DNA of 64,000 nt, taken from positions 7,874,001 through 7,938,000 of the forward strand of contig NZ_CP045096.1 of NCBI RefSeq assembly GCF_009184865.1, read 5' to 3'. Position 1 is the first letter of the stretch. Every line of letters starts with the position of its first letter. Origin of the DNA: Streptomyces phaeolivaceus. GTDB lineage: Bacteria > Actinomycetota > Actinomycetes > Streptomycetales > Streptomycetaceae. The notes below the pieces were generated by a model. That model was not told the DNA's origin, ran no database searches, and was given only the letters and a program-made list of their open reading frames with translations. The position numbers were made by a program, and so were the translations under genes. Below, in pieces: positions 6,868 to 15,599 of the stretch.

Positions 6868-7579
6868 ACGCCGAGGCGTCGGAGGCGAGGTGCAGCACGG
6901 CGTGCGCGATGTCGTCCGGCTCGCCGACCCGGCCCAGGGGTGACAGCCGTGCCATGACGGACTCCGTGCGTGCCTGTGCCTCTTTGTCGTGGCGGTCGGT
7001 CATGGGGGTACGGATCCAGCCCGGTGCCACGGCGTTGACACGGATGCCGTGCGGGCCCACCTCGGTCGCCAGGGTCTTTGTGAGCTGGACCACCGCCGCC
7101 TTGGTCACGCCGTAGCAGAGCAGTCCCGGGCCGCCGGTGTCGACGGCTCCGGAGGCCATGGTGACGATGCTGCCGTGTGTCTCGTCGGCGATCATCCGGC
7201 GGGCCGCTTCCTGGCAGGCGTGGAGCACGCCCTTGAAGTTGACGCTCCACACCCGTTCCAGATCCTCGTCCCGGGTCTCCAGGACCGGGCTGCTGTGCAT
7301 GATCCCGGCGATCGCCGCCATCACGTGCAGCTGCTCGCAGGCGGCCACGGCCCGCGTGAGCTGGGACCGGTCGGTGACGTCCAGGTGGTGGGTGTGGGCG
7401 GTGCCGTTCCTGGCCTTGATCAGGGTCGCCGTCTCGTGCAGGCCCTGTGCGTCGCGGTCCGCGCAGTGCACCGTCGCGCCCGCCTCGGCGAGCAGGACGG
7501 CCGACGCGCGGCCGATACCGCTGCCGGCGCCGGTGACGAACGCGGTGCGGCCGGTGAGGTCGTACGCCGGGATGGGCAT
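6815..7579 (-). CDS. Short-chain dehydrogenase/reductase (SDR) family oxidoreductase
   Basis: ATG at 7579 gives a 254-aa classical SDR of normal length. The cofactor motif TGAGSGIGRASAVLLAEAGA (residues ~13-32) with Asp in HCADRD further on, an Asn at the AIAGIMHS step, the catalytic Ser in MASGAVDTGGPGLL, and YGVTKAAVVQLTK (YxxxK) are all present. The C-terminal region (LSPLGRVGEPDDIAHAVLHL, then SDASAFTTGQILRPNGG) is typical of 3-oxoacyl-ACP reductase-like enzymes. Substrate cannot be read. A TGACGG-T-CCGTCA palindrome lies 23 bp upstream of the start, suggesting control by a TetR-type repressor encoded elsewhere. It follows the nei-like gene by 32 bp. Confidence 0.9.
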   Translation of the reverse strand: MPIPAYDLTGRTAFVTGAGSGIGRASAVLLAEAGATVHCADRDAQGLHETATLIKARNGTAHTHHLDVTDRSQLTRAVAACEQLHVMAAIAGIMHSSPVLETRDEDLERVWSVNFKGVLHACQEAARRMIADETHGSIVTMASGAVDTGGPGLLCYGVTKAAVVQLTKTLATEVGPHGIRVNAVAPGWIRTPMTDRHDKEAQARTESVMARLSPLGRVGEPDDIAHAVLHLASDASAFTTGQILRPNGGVAMPW

Positions 7580-7601
7580 GAGGCGACGGTACGAGCGTTT
7601 C

Positions 7602-7614
7602 TGACGGTCCGTCA
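7602..7614. promoter_or_regulatory. Palindromic operator candidate upstream of the SDR gene
   Basis: TGACGGTCCGTCA is a perfect 6-1-6 palindrome that includes the stop codon of the nei-like gene (7612-7614) and ends 23 bp before the SDR start. In Streptomyces, TGACGG/CCGTCA palindromes are typical TetR-family operators near SDR and acyl-CoA genes (from general knowledge). No TetR gene is present in the neighbourhood. Confidence 0.45.
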
Positions 7615-8466
7615 ATTGGGTGTGCGGCGTCGAAACCGGGGGTTCGCGCGGGGAGTTCCGGGCGCTCCGGGATCCGGGGCCGGGCCCGGCTGGCAGGTGG
7701 GGCACCAGTACGTGGGGCGTTCGCGGGAGCCGTCGCCCTGGTCGGCCGCGCGGACGGGGGTGCCGCAGCGCAGACAGGGGCGGCGGGCCCGGCCGTACAC
7801 GAACAGGTCGTGGCGGCGCAGGCCCGTGGTGCTGCGGATCGGGCGGTCGCGGTTGGTTTCCAGGAGGTCCTTGGCCAGGGCGGGCAGCCGGGCGGCGGTG
7901 TCGTCGGGGAGGGCGCCGACGGGGAGCCAGGGGGTGGCCCGGAGCAGGAAGCAGAGTTCGCTCTTGTAGACGTTGCCGATGCCGGCGAGATTGCGCTGGT
8001 CGAGAAGGGCCTCACCGAGGGGGCGCGCGGGGGCGCTCAGGAGGTTGGTGAGGGCACGGTCGGGGTCCCAGTCCGGGCCGAGCAGGTCGGGGCCGAGATG
8101 GCCGACGGCTCGGTGTTCGTCCGCGGTGCGGATCAGCTCCAGCACGGGGAGGCGGTAGCCGACGGCCGTGCGGTCGGTGGTGCCCAGGATCGCGCGGATC
8201 TGGTGCGCCGGGCCGCCGCGCCAGCGCTCGTCGTTGGCGTACACCTTCCAGGAGCCGTCCATCCGCAGATGGGAGTGGAGGGTCAGGCCGCCCTCGACGC
8301 GGGTGAGGAGGTGCTTGCCGCGGGGGGTGACGTCCAGGACGGTGCGGCCGGTGAGGTCGGCGGTGGCGTATTTCGGGACGCGGAGGTCGGAGCGGGACAG
8401 GACCTTGTCGGCGAGGGCGGTGTGGAGTCGCCTCGCCGTCTGCCGGACGGTGTCGCCTTCGGGCAT
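7612..8466 (-). CDS. nei: Nei/Fpg-family DNA glycosylase (endonuclease VIII-type)
   Basis: A 284-aa protein starting MPEGDTVRQTARRLHTALAD. The processed N-terminal Pro2-Glu3-Gly dipeptide is the catalytic nucleophile set of Fpg/Nei enzymes, which excise oxidised bases and cut the abasic site. HLRMDGSWKVY and the H2TH region (LLDQRNLAGIGNVYKSELCF) are clear. The C-terminal zinc finger is present (CLRCGTPV ... YWCPTCQ), ending about residue 265. MPEGDT rather than MPELPE places it in the Nei group (Nei2 of mycobacteria) rather than MutM. Located between Lhr and an SDR gene. All catalytic parts seem intact. Confidence 0.92.
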   Translation of the reverse strand: MPEGDTVRQTARRLHTALADKVLSRSDLRVPKYATADLTGRTVLDVTPRGKHLLTRVEGGLTLHSHLRMDGSWKVYANDERWRGGPAHQIRAILGTTDRTAVGYRLPVLELIRTADEHRAVGHLGPDLLGPDWDPDRALTNLLSAPARPLGEALLDQRNLAGIGNVYKSELCFLLRATPWLPVGALPDDTAARLPALAKDLLETNRDRPIRSTTGLRRHDLFVYGRARRPCLRCGTPVRAADQGDGSRERPTYWCPTCQPGPAPDPGAPGTPRANPRFRRRTPN

Positions 8467-8639
8467 GGGTCAAGGGTGGCATGTGGGTGGGACCGGGCGC
8501 CTGATGGGTTGGGGGCGGGCGATTGATTGGCGGGTGCGGGTTCGTGGGTGGCTGGTCGCGCTCACGCGGCGGAGCCGCATATCGGTACAGCCCCGCGCCC
8601 CTTCGAGGTGCCCGGCTCTTGTCGTGAGGCGCCCAGTGA
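8467..8639. repeat. Dispersed Streptomyces repeat, copy A (core 8535-8603)
   Basis: Between lhr and nei lies one copy of a repeat also present at 31476-31541 and 59177-59251. The shared core contains CACGCGGCGGAGCCGC, which folds as GCGGC-GGA-GCCGC, followed by CAGCCCCGCGCCCCT. Nothing else is recognised in the gap. Confidence 0.6.
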
Positions 8640-11600
8640 TCATGCTCGGATGCGGAGGCCGCGGGGGGTCGCGATGAAGCCCGCTGCTTCCAGGAGAGGG
8701 CCGTGGGGGGCGGTGAGGGCCGCGGTGCCGTTCACGCGTTCCACTGTGACCGTGCCGAGGGAGCCCGCGCGGGCCGCCGCGGAGAGGGCTTCGGCGGCGG
8801 GGCGGAGGCGGGGGTCGTCCTGGGGGCGGGCGTCGGGGTCGGCGGGCCAGGCGAGCAGGGTCTTGCCGCCTCGCTCCATGTAGAGGGTCAGCTCGCCGTC
8901 GACCAGGACGACCAGGGAGCCCGCCTTGCGGCCCGGTTTGTGTCCGGCCTCGGTGGGCGGATCGGGCCAGGGGAGGGCGGCGCCGTAGGCGTTCGCGGGG
9001 TCGGCGGCGGCCAGGACCACGGCTCGGGGGGAGGGGGTGGAGGAGCGGGTGGGGGTGGTGTGGTCGGGGGAGCCGTCCCAGGGGGTCCGGGGGGTGCCGG
9101 GGCCGTCCGTGAAGCCGTCCGCGGCGGGGCCGGGCAGGGGTTCGTCGCGGTCGCGGGCGTGGGACACCGAGCGGAGGCGGTCCACGGCGCCGTCCATCGC
9201 GAACTGGGCGGCGCCCAGGCCCTCGACGACATAGCCGCGGCGGGCCTGACCGCTCTCCTCGAAGACGGACAGGACGCGGTAGACCGCGGAGAAGCCGCCC
9301 TCGACCCCCTCGGCGCCCACCGCGCCGCGGGTCACGACGCCGTGCCGGTCGAGGAGGGTGCGGGCACGGGCATGGGCGCGGACCGTGGCGTCGGGCTCGT
9401 GGGCGGGCAGGAGGGACCAGCGTCCGGCGACCGTGGGCGGGCCCGTACGGGACTGGGGGCGGGCGGCGGCCGTCAGGGAGCCGTACCGGCCGCGCGGGAT
9501 CGTGCGCTTGGCGCGGTGGGCGGTGGAGCCCGCGGTGCGGCCCGAGCCCAGGAGGGAGCGCATCGGGGTGAGGGTGTCGTTGGTGAGGCGGCCTGACCAG
9601 GCCAGGTCCCAGACGGCGTCGGCCAGTTGGGGATCGGTGGCGTCCGGGTGGGCGGTGGCGCGGACCTGGTCGGCGATCTGGCGGAAGAAGAGGCCGTAGC
9701 CCCCGGAGAGGGTGTTGAGGATCGACTCGTGGAGCGCGGTCGGCTCCAGGGGGTGCGCGGGTGGCAGGAGGAGCGGGGCCGAGTCCGCCAGGTACAGGGA
9801 GACCCAGCCGTCCTTGCCGGGGAGGGCCCCGGCGCCCGCCCAGACGACCTCGCCGGCCGCGGTGAGTTCGTCGAGCATCGCCGGGTTGTAGTGGGCGACC
9901 CGGGACGGCAGGACCAGCTTCTCCAGGGCGGAGGCGGGGACCGACGCTCCCTGCAACTGCTCGATCGCGCGGATCAGTCCGTCGATGCCGCGCAGCCCGT
10001 GGCCGCCGCCGACGTGCTGCCACTGCGGCAGGAACTGGGCGAGCGCGGCCGGCGGCACCGGCTCCAGCTCATGCCGCAGAGCAGCCAGGGAACGGCGGCG
10101 CAGCCGGCGCAGCACGGTGGTGTCGCACCACTCCTGGCCGATGCCCGCCGGATGGAACTCGCCCTGTACGACACGGCCGTTCGCCGCCAGGCGATGGAGG
10201 GCGCCGTCCGTGACGGCCACGCCGAGGCCGAAGCGGGCGGCGGCCGTGGCCGAGGTGAACGGGCCGTGGGTGCGGGCGTACCGGGCGAGGAGGTCGCCGA
10301 GGGGGTCCTTGACCGGCTCGGTGAAGGCCTCCGGGACGCCCACGGGCAGGGCGGTGCCGAGCGCGTCGCGCAGGCGGCCCGCGTCCTCGATCGCCGCCCA
10401 GTGGTCGGTGCCGGCGATCCGGACCCGGATGGCGCGACGGGTCCCGGCGAGGTCCCGCGCCCACCGCGGCTCGGCGCCGCGCTCGGCCAGCTCGGCGTCC
10501 GTGAGGGGGCCGAGGAGCCGGAGGAGGTCCGCGACGCCCTCGGCGTCCTTGACACGGCGGTCCTCGGTGAGCCGGCGCAGCTCACGCTCCAGCTCGGTGA
10601 GCACCTCGGCGTCCAGCAGCTCCCGCAGCTCCGCCTGGCCCAGCAGCTCGGCCAGCAGCCGGGAGTCCAGCGACAGGGCCGCGGCGCGGCGCTCGGCGAG
10701 CGGGGAGTCGCCCTCGTACAGGAACTGGGCGACGTAGCCGAAGAGGAGGGAGCGGGCGAAGGGAGAGGGCTCCGGGGTGGTGACCTCGACGAGGCGAACC
10801 CTGCGGGACTCGATGTCGCCCATCAGTTCGGTGAGCCCCGGCACGTCGAAGACGTCCTGGAGGCATTCGCGGACCGCCTCCAGCACGATCGGGAACGAGC
10901 CGAACTCGCTCGCGACCTGGAGGAGTTGGGACGCGCGCTGGCGCTGCTGCCACAGGGGGGTGCGCTTGCCGGGGTTGCGACGGGGCAGCAGGAGCGCGCG
11001 GGCGGCGCACTCACGGAAGCGGGAGGCGAACAGGGCCGAGCCGCCCACCTGGTCGGTGACGATCCGGTCGACCTCGCCCTTGTCGAAGGCGACGTCCGCC
11101 GCGCCGACCGGGGCCTGCTCGGCGTCGGCCGCCGTGTTCAGGAGTGTGCCCGCCTTCATGGGCTCCATGTCGAGCAGGTCCAGGCCCATCAGGTCGGCGT
11201 CGGGCAGACGCAGCACGATGCCGTCGTCGGCGTGCATGACCTGGGCTTCCATGCCGTACCGCTCGGAGAGCTTCGCGCCGAGGGCGAGGGCCCAGGGGGC
11301 GTGGACCTGGGCGCCGAAGGGGGAGTGGACGACGATCCGCCAGTCGCCCAGCTCGTCGCGGAAGCGCTCGACGACGATCGTGCGGTCGTCGGGCACATGG
11401 CCGCAGGCCTCGCGCTGTTCGGTCAGGTAGGACAGGACGTTGTCGGCGGCCCAGGCATCCAGACCGGCGGCCAGCAGGCGCAGCCGGGCGTCCTCCTGGG
11501 ACAGGGCGCCCACCTCGCGCAGGAACGCGCCGACCGCGCGGCCCAGTTCGAGCGGGCGGCCGAGCTGGTCGCCCTTCCAGAACGGCAGTCGGCCCGGGAC

Positions 11601-13400
11601 GCCCGGCGCGGGGGAGACCAGCACCCGGTCACGGGTGATGTCCTCGATGCGCCAGGAGCTGGTGCCCAGGGTGAACACGTCCCCGACCCGGGACTCGTAC
11701 ACCATCTCCTCGTCCAGCTCGCCGACCCGGCCGCCGCCCTTCTTGGGGTCGGAGCCCGCGAGGAAGACACCGAACAGGCCGCGGTCCGGGATCGTGCCCC
11801 CGGAGGTGACCGCGAGGCGCTGGGCGCCCGGCCGTCCGGTGATCGTGCCCGCGACGCGGTCCCACACCACGCGCGGGCGCAACTCCGCGAAGGCGTCGGA
11901 CGGATAGCGGCCAGCGAGCATGTCGAGGACGGCCGTGAACGCGGACTCGGGGAGCGCGGCGAACGGCGCGGCGCGGCGGACGGCGGCGAGGAGATCGTCG
12001 AACTGCCAGGTGTCCATCGACGTCATGGCGACGAGCTGCTGCGCCAGCACGTCGAGCGGGTTGCCGGGGATCCGCATGGACTCGATCGAGCCGCTGCGCA
12101 TCCGCTCGGTGACCACGGCCGACTGGACCAGGTCGCCGCGGTACTTGGGGAAGACCACGCCCGTGGAGACCGCGCCCACCTGGTGTCCCGCGCGGCCCAC
12201 GCGCTGGAGACCCGAGGCGACCGAGGGAGGCGACTCGACCTGGACGACGAGGTCCACCGCGCCCATGTCGATGCCCAGTTCGAGACTGGAGGTGGCGACC
12301 ACGGCAGGCAGCCGGCCCGCCTTCAGGTCCTCCTCGACCAGGGCGCGCTGTTCCTTGGAGACCGAGCCGTGGTGGGCGCGCGCGAGGACCGGGGGCGCGC
12401 CCTGGGCCGCGCCCGAGCCGCCCATCAGCTCCGCCGGGGCGTGGTGCTGGTCCAGCGGCACACCGGTGGCCCGCTCGTACGCGATCTCGTTGAGCCGGTT
12501 GCACAGCCGCTCCGCGAGGCGGCGGGAGTTGGCGAACACGATCGTGGAGCGGTGGGCCTGGACGAGGTCGGCGATCCGCTCCTCGACATGCGGCCAGATC
12601 GACGGCCGCTCCGCGCCCTCGTTGCCCTCGGCGACCGGGGAACCGCCCAGCTCGCCCAGGTCCTCCACCGGCACGACGACGGAGAGGTCGAACTCCTTGC
12701 CGGACGGGGGCTGGACGATCTCCACCCGGCGGTGCGGGGAGAGATAGCGCGCGACCTCGTCCACGGGGCGCACGGTGGCGGACAGACCGATCCGGCGGGC
12801 CGGCGCGGGCAGCAGCTCGTCGAGCCGCTCCAGGGAGAGGGCGAGATGAGCGCCGCGCTTGGTGCCCGCGACGGCGTGCACCTCGTCCAGGATCACCGTC
12901 TCCACGCCCGTGAGCGCGTCGCGCGCGGCCGAGGTCAGCATCAGGAACAGCGACTCGGGGGTGGTGATCAGGATGTCGGGCGGGCGCGTGGCCAGGGCGC
13001 GGCGCTCGGTGGGCGGGGTGTCGCCGGAGCGGATGCCCACCCTGACCTCGGGCTCGGGCAGCCCCAGACGCACGGACTCCTGACGGATACCGGTCAGTGG
13101 ACTGCGCAGGTTCCGCTCCACGTCCACCGCGAGCGCCTTCAGCGGTGACACGTACAGCACCCGGCAGCGCTTCCTCGGGTCGGCCGGGGGCGGGGTCGAC
13201 GTCAGCTGGTCCAGGGCGGCGAGGAACGCGGCCAGCGTCTTGCCGGAGCCGGTCGGGGCGACCACCAGCACGTCCGCGCCCTCGCCGATCGCCAGCCACG
13301 CCCCGGCCTGGGCCGCGGTGGGCGCGGAGAAAGCCCCCGTGAACCAGCCGCGGGTCGCGGGGGAGAAGCCGTCGAGGGCTCGATCTGCGGAGCTGACCAT
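8640..13400 (-). CDS. lhr: Lhr-type ATP-dependent DNA helicase (large helicase-related protein)
   Basis: ATG at 13400 is chosen over a start five codons upstream because the N-terminus then opens MVSSADRALDGFSPATRGWF. The 1586-aa length fits Lhr, the long superfamily 2 DNA helicase that unwinds DNA repair intermediates. Walker A is APTGSGKT at residues 48-55; the DEVH box (ILDEVHAV), SATVRP, a motif TSSLELGIDMGAVD and QRVGRAGH (motif VI) complete the helicase core. The remaining ~1000 residues carry the Lhr winged-helix and C-terminal domains. A Lhr/nei pair next to each other is consistent with a DNA-repair neighbourhood. No damage to motifs is visible. Confidence 0.93.
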   Translation of the reverse strand: MVSSADRALDGFSPATRGWFTGAFSAPTAAQAGAWLAIGEGADVLVVAPTGSGKTLAAFLAALDQLTSTPPPADPRKRCRVLYVSPLKALAVDVERNLRSPLTGIRQESVRLGLPEPEVRVGIRSGDTPPTERRALATRPPDILITTPESLFLMLTSAARDALTGVETVILDEVHAVAGTKRGAHLALSLERLDELLPAPARRIGLSATVRPVDEVARYLSPHRRVEIVQPPSGKEFDLSVVVPVEDLGELGGSPVAEGNEGAERPSIWPHVEERIADLVQAHRSTIVFANSRRLAERLCNRLNEIAYERATGVPLDQHHAPAELMGGSGAAQGAPPVLARAHHGSVSKEQRALVEEDLKAGRLPAVVATSSLELGIDMGAVDLVVQVESPPSVASGLQRVGRAGHQVGAVSTGVVFPKYRGDLVQSAVVTERMRSGSIESMRIPGNPLDVLAQQLVAMTSMDTWQFDDLLAAVRRAAPFAALPESAFTAVLDMLAGRYPSDAFAELRPRVVWDRVAGTITGRPGAQRLAVTSGGTIPDRGLFGVFLAGSDPKKGGGRVGELDEEMVYESRVGDVFTLGTSSWRIEDITRDRVLVSPAPGVPGRLPFWKGDQLGRPLELGRAVGAFLREVGALSQEDARLRLLAAGLDAWAADNVLSYLTEQREACGHVPDDRTIVVERFRDELGDWRIVVHSPFGAQVHAPWALALGAKLSERYGMEAQVMHADDGIVLRLPDADLMGLDLLDMEPMKAGTLLNTAADAEQAPVGAADVAFDKGEVDRIVTDQVGGSALFASRFRECAARALLLPRRNPGKRTPLWQQRQRASQLLQVASEFGSFPIVLEAVRECLQDVFDVPGLTELMGDIESRRVRLVEVTTPEPSPFARSLLFGYVAQFLYEGDSPLAERRAAALSLDSRLLAELLGQAELRELLDAEVLTELERELRRLTEDRRVKDAEGVADLLRLLGPLTDAELAERGAEPRWARDLAGTRRAIRVRIAGTDHWAAIEDAGRLRDALGTALPVGVPEAFTEPVKDPLGDLLARYARTHGPFTSATAAARFGLGVAVTDGALHRLAANGRVVQGEFHPAGIGQEWCDTTVLRRLRRRSLAALRHELEPVPPAALAQFLPQWQHVGGGHGLRGIDGLIRAIEQLQGASVPASALEKLVLPSRVAHYNPAMLDELTAAGEVVWAGAGALPGKDGWVSLYLADSAPLLLPPAHPLEPTALHESILNTLSGGYGLFFRQIADQVRATAHPDATDPQLADAVWDLAWSGRLTNDTLTPMRSLLGSGRTAGSTAHRAKRTIPRGRYGSLTAAARPQSRTGPPTVAGRWSLLPAHEPDATVRAHARARTLLDRHGVVTRGAVGAEGVEGGFSAVYRVLSVFEESGQARRGYVVEGLGAAQFAMDGAVDRLRSVSHARDRDEPLPGPAADGFTDGPGTPRTPWDGSPDHTTPTRSSTPSPRAVVLAAADPANAYGAALPWPDPPTEAGHKPGRKAGSLVVLVDGELTLYMERGGKTLLAWPADPDARPQDDPRLRPAAEALSAAARAGSLGTVTVERVNGTAALTAPHGPLLEAAGFIATPRGLRIRA

Positions 13401-13528
13401 GCCACCATCCTGCACCCGACCACTGACAACGACCCGGACCTGGGCAAACGGCTCGGAACGGGGCGGGAGGGAGGGGGAGGAGGGGGAGAGAGGCAGGGGG
13501 CGGTCGTCGCCGGACGCAGAATGGGGGT

Positions 13529-14389
13529 ATGGCGGGTTCGGTGGAGCGGGCGAGGCACTGGCGGTACGCGGAACTACCCGGTGTCGATCTGCTGCGGGCG
13601 AGCTACGTCGAGAAGAAGTTCGTGCGGCACACCCACGAGAACTTCGTGATCGCGGCCATCGCCGACGGCGTCGAGGTGTTCCACCACGGCGGCGCCGACC
13701 AGTACGCGGGCCCGGGAGCCCTGGCCCTGGTCAACCCCGACACCCCGCACACCGGCCGCGCCGGCGTACCCGAGGGCTGGCGGTACGGCGCCGTCTACCC
13801 GTCGCCGGACGTGGTGGCCGAGATCGCCGCCGAGACCACCACGATCCGGGGCACTCCCGGCTTCGTCTCCCCCGTGCTGGAGGATCCGTACGCGGCGGGC
13901 CTCGTCCATCAGGTGCTGCGGGCCGTCGACGAGGGCAACGCGCTGGCCGCGGACACGCTGCTGCGGGTCGCCGTGACCCGGCTGCTGCGCCTCAACGGCG
14001 GGCCGCTGCCCCAGCGTGCCGTCCGGGCCGCCGGCGCTCCGGTCGCGGCACGCGCGCGTGCGGTGCTGGAGGAACGGATGGCCGATCCGCCGACCCTGGA
14101 GCGGCTCGCCGACGACCTCGGCACCAGCCCCTTCGCCCTGCTGCGGGCCTTCCGCACGGCCTACGGCATGCCGCCGCACACCTGGCTGACCGACGCCCGC
14201 GTCCGCCGGGCCCGCGCCCTGCTCGACACGGGCACGGCCCCCGCCGAGGCCGCCGTCTCCGTCGGCTTCACGGACCAGCCGCATCTCAACCGCCACTTCA
14301 GCCGGATCGTGGGGGTGCCTCCGGGCGCGTACCAGCGGGAACGTACGGGTGGGGCGGGGGAGGCGCGCAAGAACGTACAAGACCCGTGA
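13529..14389 (+). CDS. AraC-family transcriptional regulator
   Basis: A 286-aa protein with an N-terminal cupin/AraC-binding domain (KKFVRHTHENFVIAAIADGV, GPGALALVNPDTPHTGRAG) and a C-terminal double HTH (about residues 180-275): LERLADDLGTSPFALLRAFR and AEAAVSVGFTDQPHLNRHFS. It lies 26 bp upstream of azlCD on the same strand and divergent from lhr. By analogy with similar AraC–AzlCD arrangements it most likely senses an amino acid and controls the exporter. The ligand cannot be deduced from sequence. Confidence 0.9.
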   Translation: MAGSVERARHWRYAELPGVDLLRASYVEKKFVRHTHENFVIAAIADGVEVFHHGGADQYAGPGALALVNPDTPHTGRAGVPEGWRYGAVYPSPDVVAEIAAETTTIRGTPGFVSPVLEDPYAAGLVHQVLRAVDEGNALAADTLLRVAVTRLLRLNGGPLPQRAVRAAGAPVAARARAVLEERMADPPTLERLADDLGTSPFALLRAFRTAYGMPPHTWLTDARVRRARALLDTGTAPAEAAVSVGFTDQPHLNRHFSRIVGVPPGAYQRERTGGAGEARKNVQDP

Positions 14390-14415
14390 GGGTCGCCGCT
14401 CGTACCGTCCCGGCT

Positions 14416-15264
14416 GTGGTGACTGAACAGACAGGTCTCGCGGCGACAGAGGCGACAGAGGCGACAGTGCAGACGGTGGAGACACGTGGCGGCGACGGTG
14501 CGAAACCGGAGGGAGCCGTCGTCCGGGACGCCCTGGGGGTCGGGGTGGCCGTCGGGCTGTCCGGGTTCGCCTTCGGGGTGACCTCGGCGGGCAGCGGGCT
14601 CGGTCTGCTCCAGACCTGCGCGCTGAGCCTTCTGGTGTTCACCGGGGCCTCCCAGTTCGCCCTGGTGGGGGCGCTCGCGGCCGGGGGCAACCCGTTCACG
14701 GCGGCGGCCGGGGCGTTCTTCCTGGGCGTACGCAACGCGTTCTACGGGCTGCGGCTCTCCCAGTTGCTGGCCCTCCCGCGCGCGGTGCGGCCGTTCGCCG
14801 CGCAGTGGGTCATCGACGAGACGACGGCCGTCGCCCTCGCCCAGCCCACGCGTCGTGCCGCCCGCATCGGCTTCACCGTGACCGGACTCAGCCTCTATGT
14901 GCTGTGGAACCTCACCACGCTGCTCGGCGCGCTCGGGGCCGAGGCCATCGGCGACACCGGCGCGTGGGGGCTCGACGCGGCCGGGCCCGCCGTCTTCCTG
15001 GCGCTCCTGGCGCCGATGCTGAGGACCACCGCGGAGCGGGCCGTGGCGGGCATCGCCGTCGTCCTGGGGCTCGGCCTGCTGCCCGTACTGCCCGCCGGAG
15101 TCCCGGTCCTCGTCGCGGCGGTGGCGGCCCCGGTCGTCCTCTGGGCGGAAGGGCGCCGCAGGGCGGACGACCGGCCGGACGGTCAGGGGAAGACCGACGA
15201 CCGGCGGGACGGCGGCGAGGCCGGAGAGAGCGAAGAGGGCGAAGAAGGCGGGGAGGGCCGATGA
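14416..15264 (+). CDS. azlC: AzlC-family branched-chain amino acid exporter large subunit
   Basis: Start is GTG 14416 (or the adjacent GTG 14419). The N-terminal ~35 residues are a polar Thr/Glu-rich tail, followed by the AzlC membrane core: GLSGFAFGVTSAGSGLGLLQ, FTGASQFALVGALAAGGN and FFLGVRNAFYGLRLSQLL are characteristic. About seven or eight hydrophobic segments continue to residue ~255, and the protein ends with an unusual charged tail rich in Asp, Arg, Gly and Glu (after residue ~255). With AzlD it forms an inner-membrane exporter for branched-chain or related amino acids. The 3' end overlaps azlD by ATGA. Confidence 0.9.
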   Translation: MVTEQTGLAATEATEATVQTVETRGGDGAKPEGAVVRDALGVGVAVGLSGFAFGVTSAGSGLGLLQTCALSLLVFTGASQFALVGALAAGGNPFTAAAGAFFLGVRNAFYGLRLSQLLALPRAVRPFAAQWVIDETTAVALAQPTRRAARIGFTVTGLSLYVLWNLTTLLGALGAEAIGDTGAWGLDAAGPAVFLALLAPMLRTTAERAVAGIAVVLGLGLLPVLPAGVPVLVAAVAAPVVLWAEGRRRADDRPDGQGKTDDRRDGGEAGESEEGEEGGEGR

Positions 15265-15569
15265 ACGTCTGGATCGCGATCGGTGTCACCGCCGTCGGCT
15301 GCTACGCCGTCAAGCTCATCGGCCTGCTGGTTCCGGAGGGCGTCCTGGAACGCCCGCTCGTCCAGCGTCTCGCCGCCCTGCTGCCCGTGGCCCTCCTCGC
15401 CGCCCTCACGGCCCAGCAGACCTTCGCCGACGGACATGTCCTGGTGCTGGACGCGAGGGCCGCGGGGCTCGCCGCGGCAGCCGTTGCGCTGCTCCTGCGC
15501 GCGCCCTTCCTGTTGGTCGTGGCCGCGGCGGTGGTCGTCACGGCGGGGGTGCGGGCGTTGACGGGCTGA
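15261..15569 (+). CDS. azlD: AzlD-family branched-chain amino acid exporter small subunit
   Basis: ATG at 15261 overlaps the azlC stop by 4 bp. The 102-aa product has three or four hydrophobic helices with the AzlD pattern: WIAIGVTAVGCYAVKLIGLL, RLAALLPVALLAALTAQQTF and a terminal LLVVAAAVVVTAGVRAL. It acts with AzlC in the cytoplasmic membrane; translation coupling matches a 1:1 complex. Normal length for the family. Confidence 0.9.
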   Translation: MNVWIAIGVTAVGCYAVKLIGLLVPEGVLERPLVQRLAALLPVALLAALTAQQTFADGHVLVLDARAAGLAAAAVALLLRAPFLLVVAAAVVVTAGVRALTG

Positions 15570-15599
15570 CGTCAGGGCGGCTGCGGAACCGGTCGGTCC

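Noticed and set aside
9627-13148. A long open reading frame (1173 aa) on the plus strand inside lhr
   Set aside because: It is antisense to a clear helicase; its Arg/Ala/Gly-rich composition and lack of domains are typical of high-GC shadow frames.
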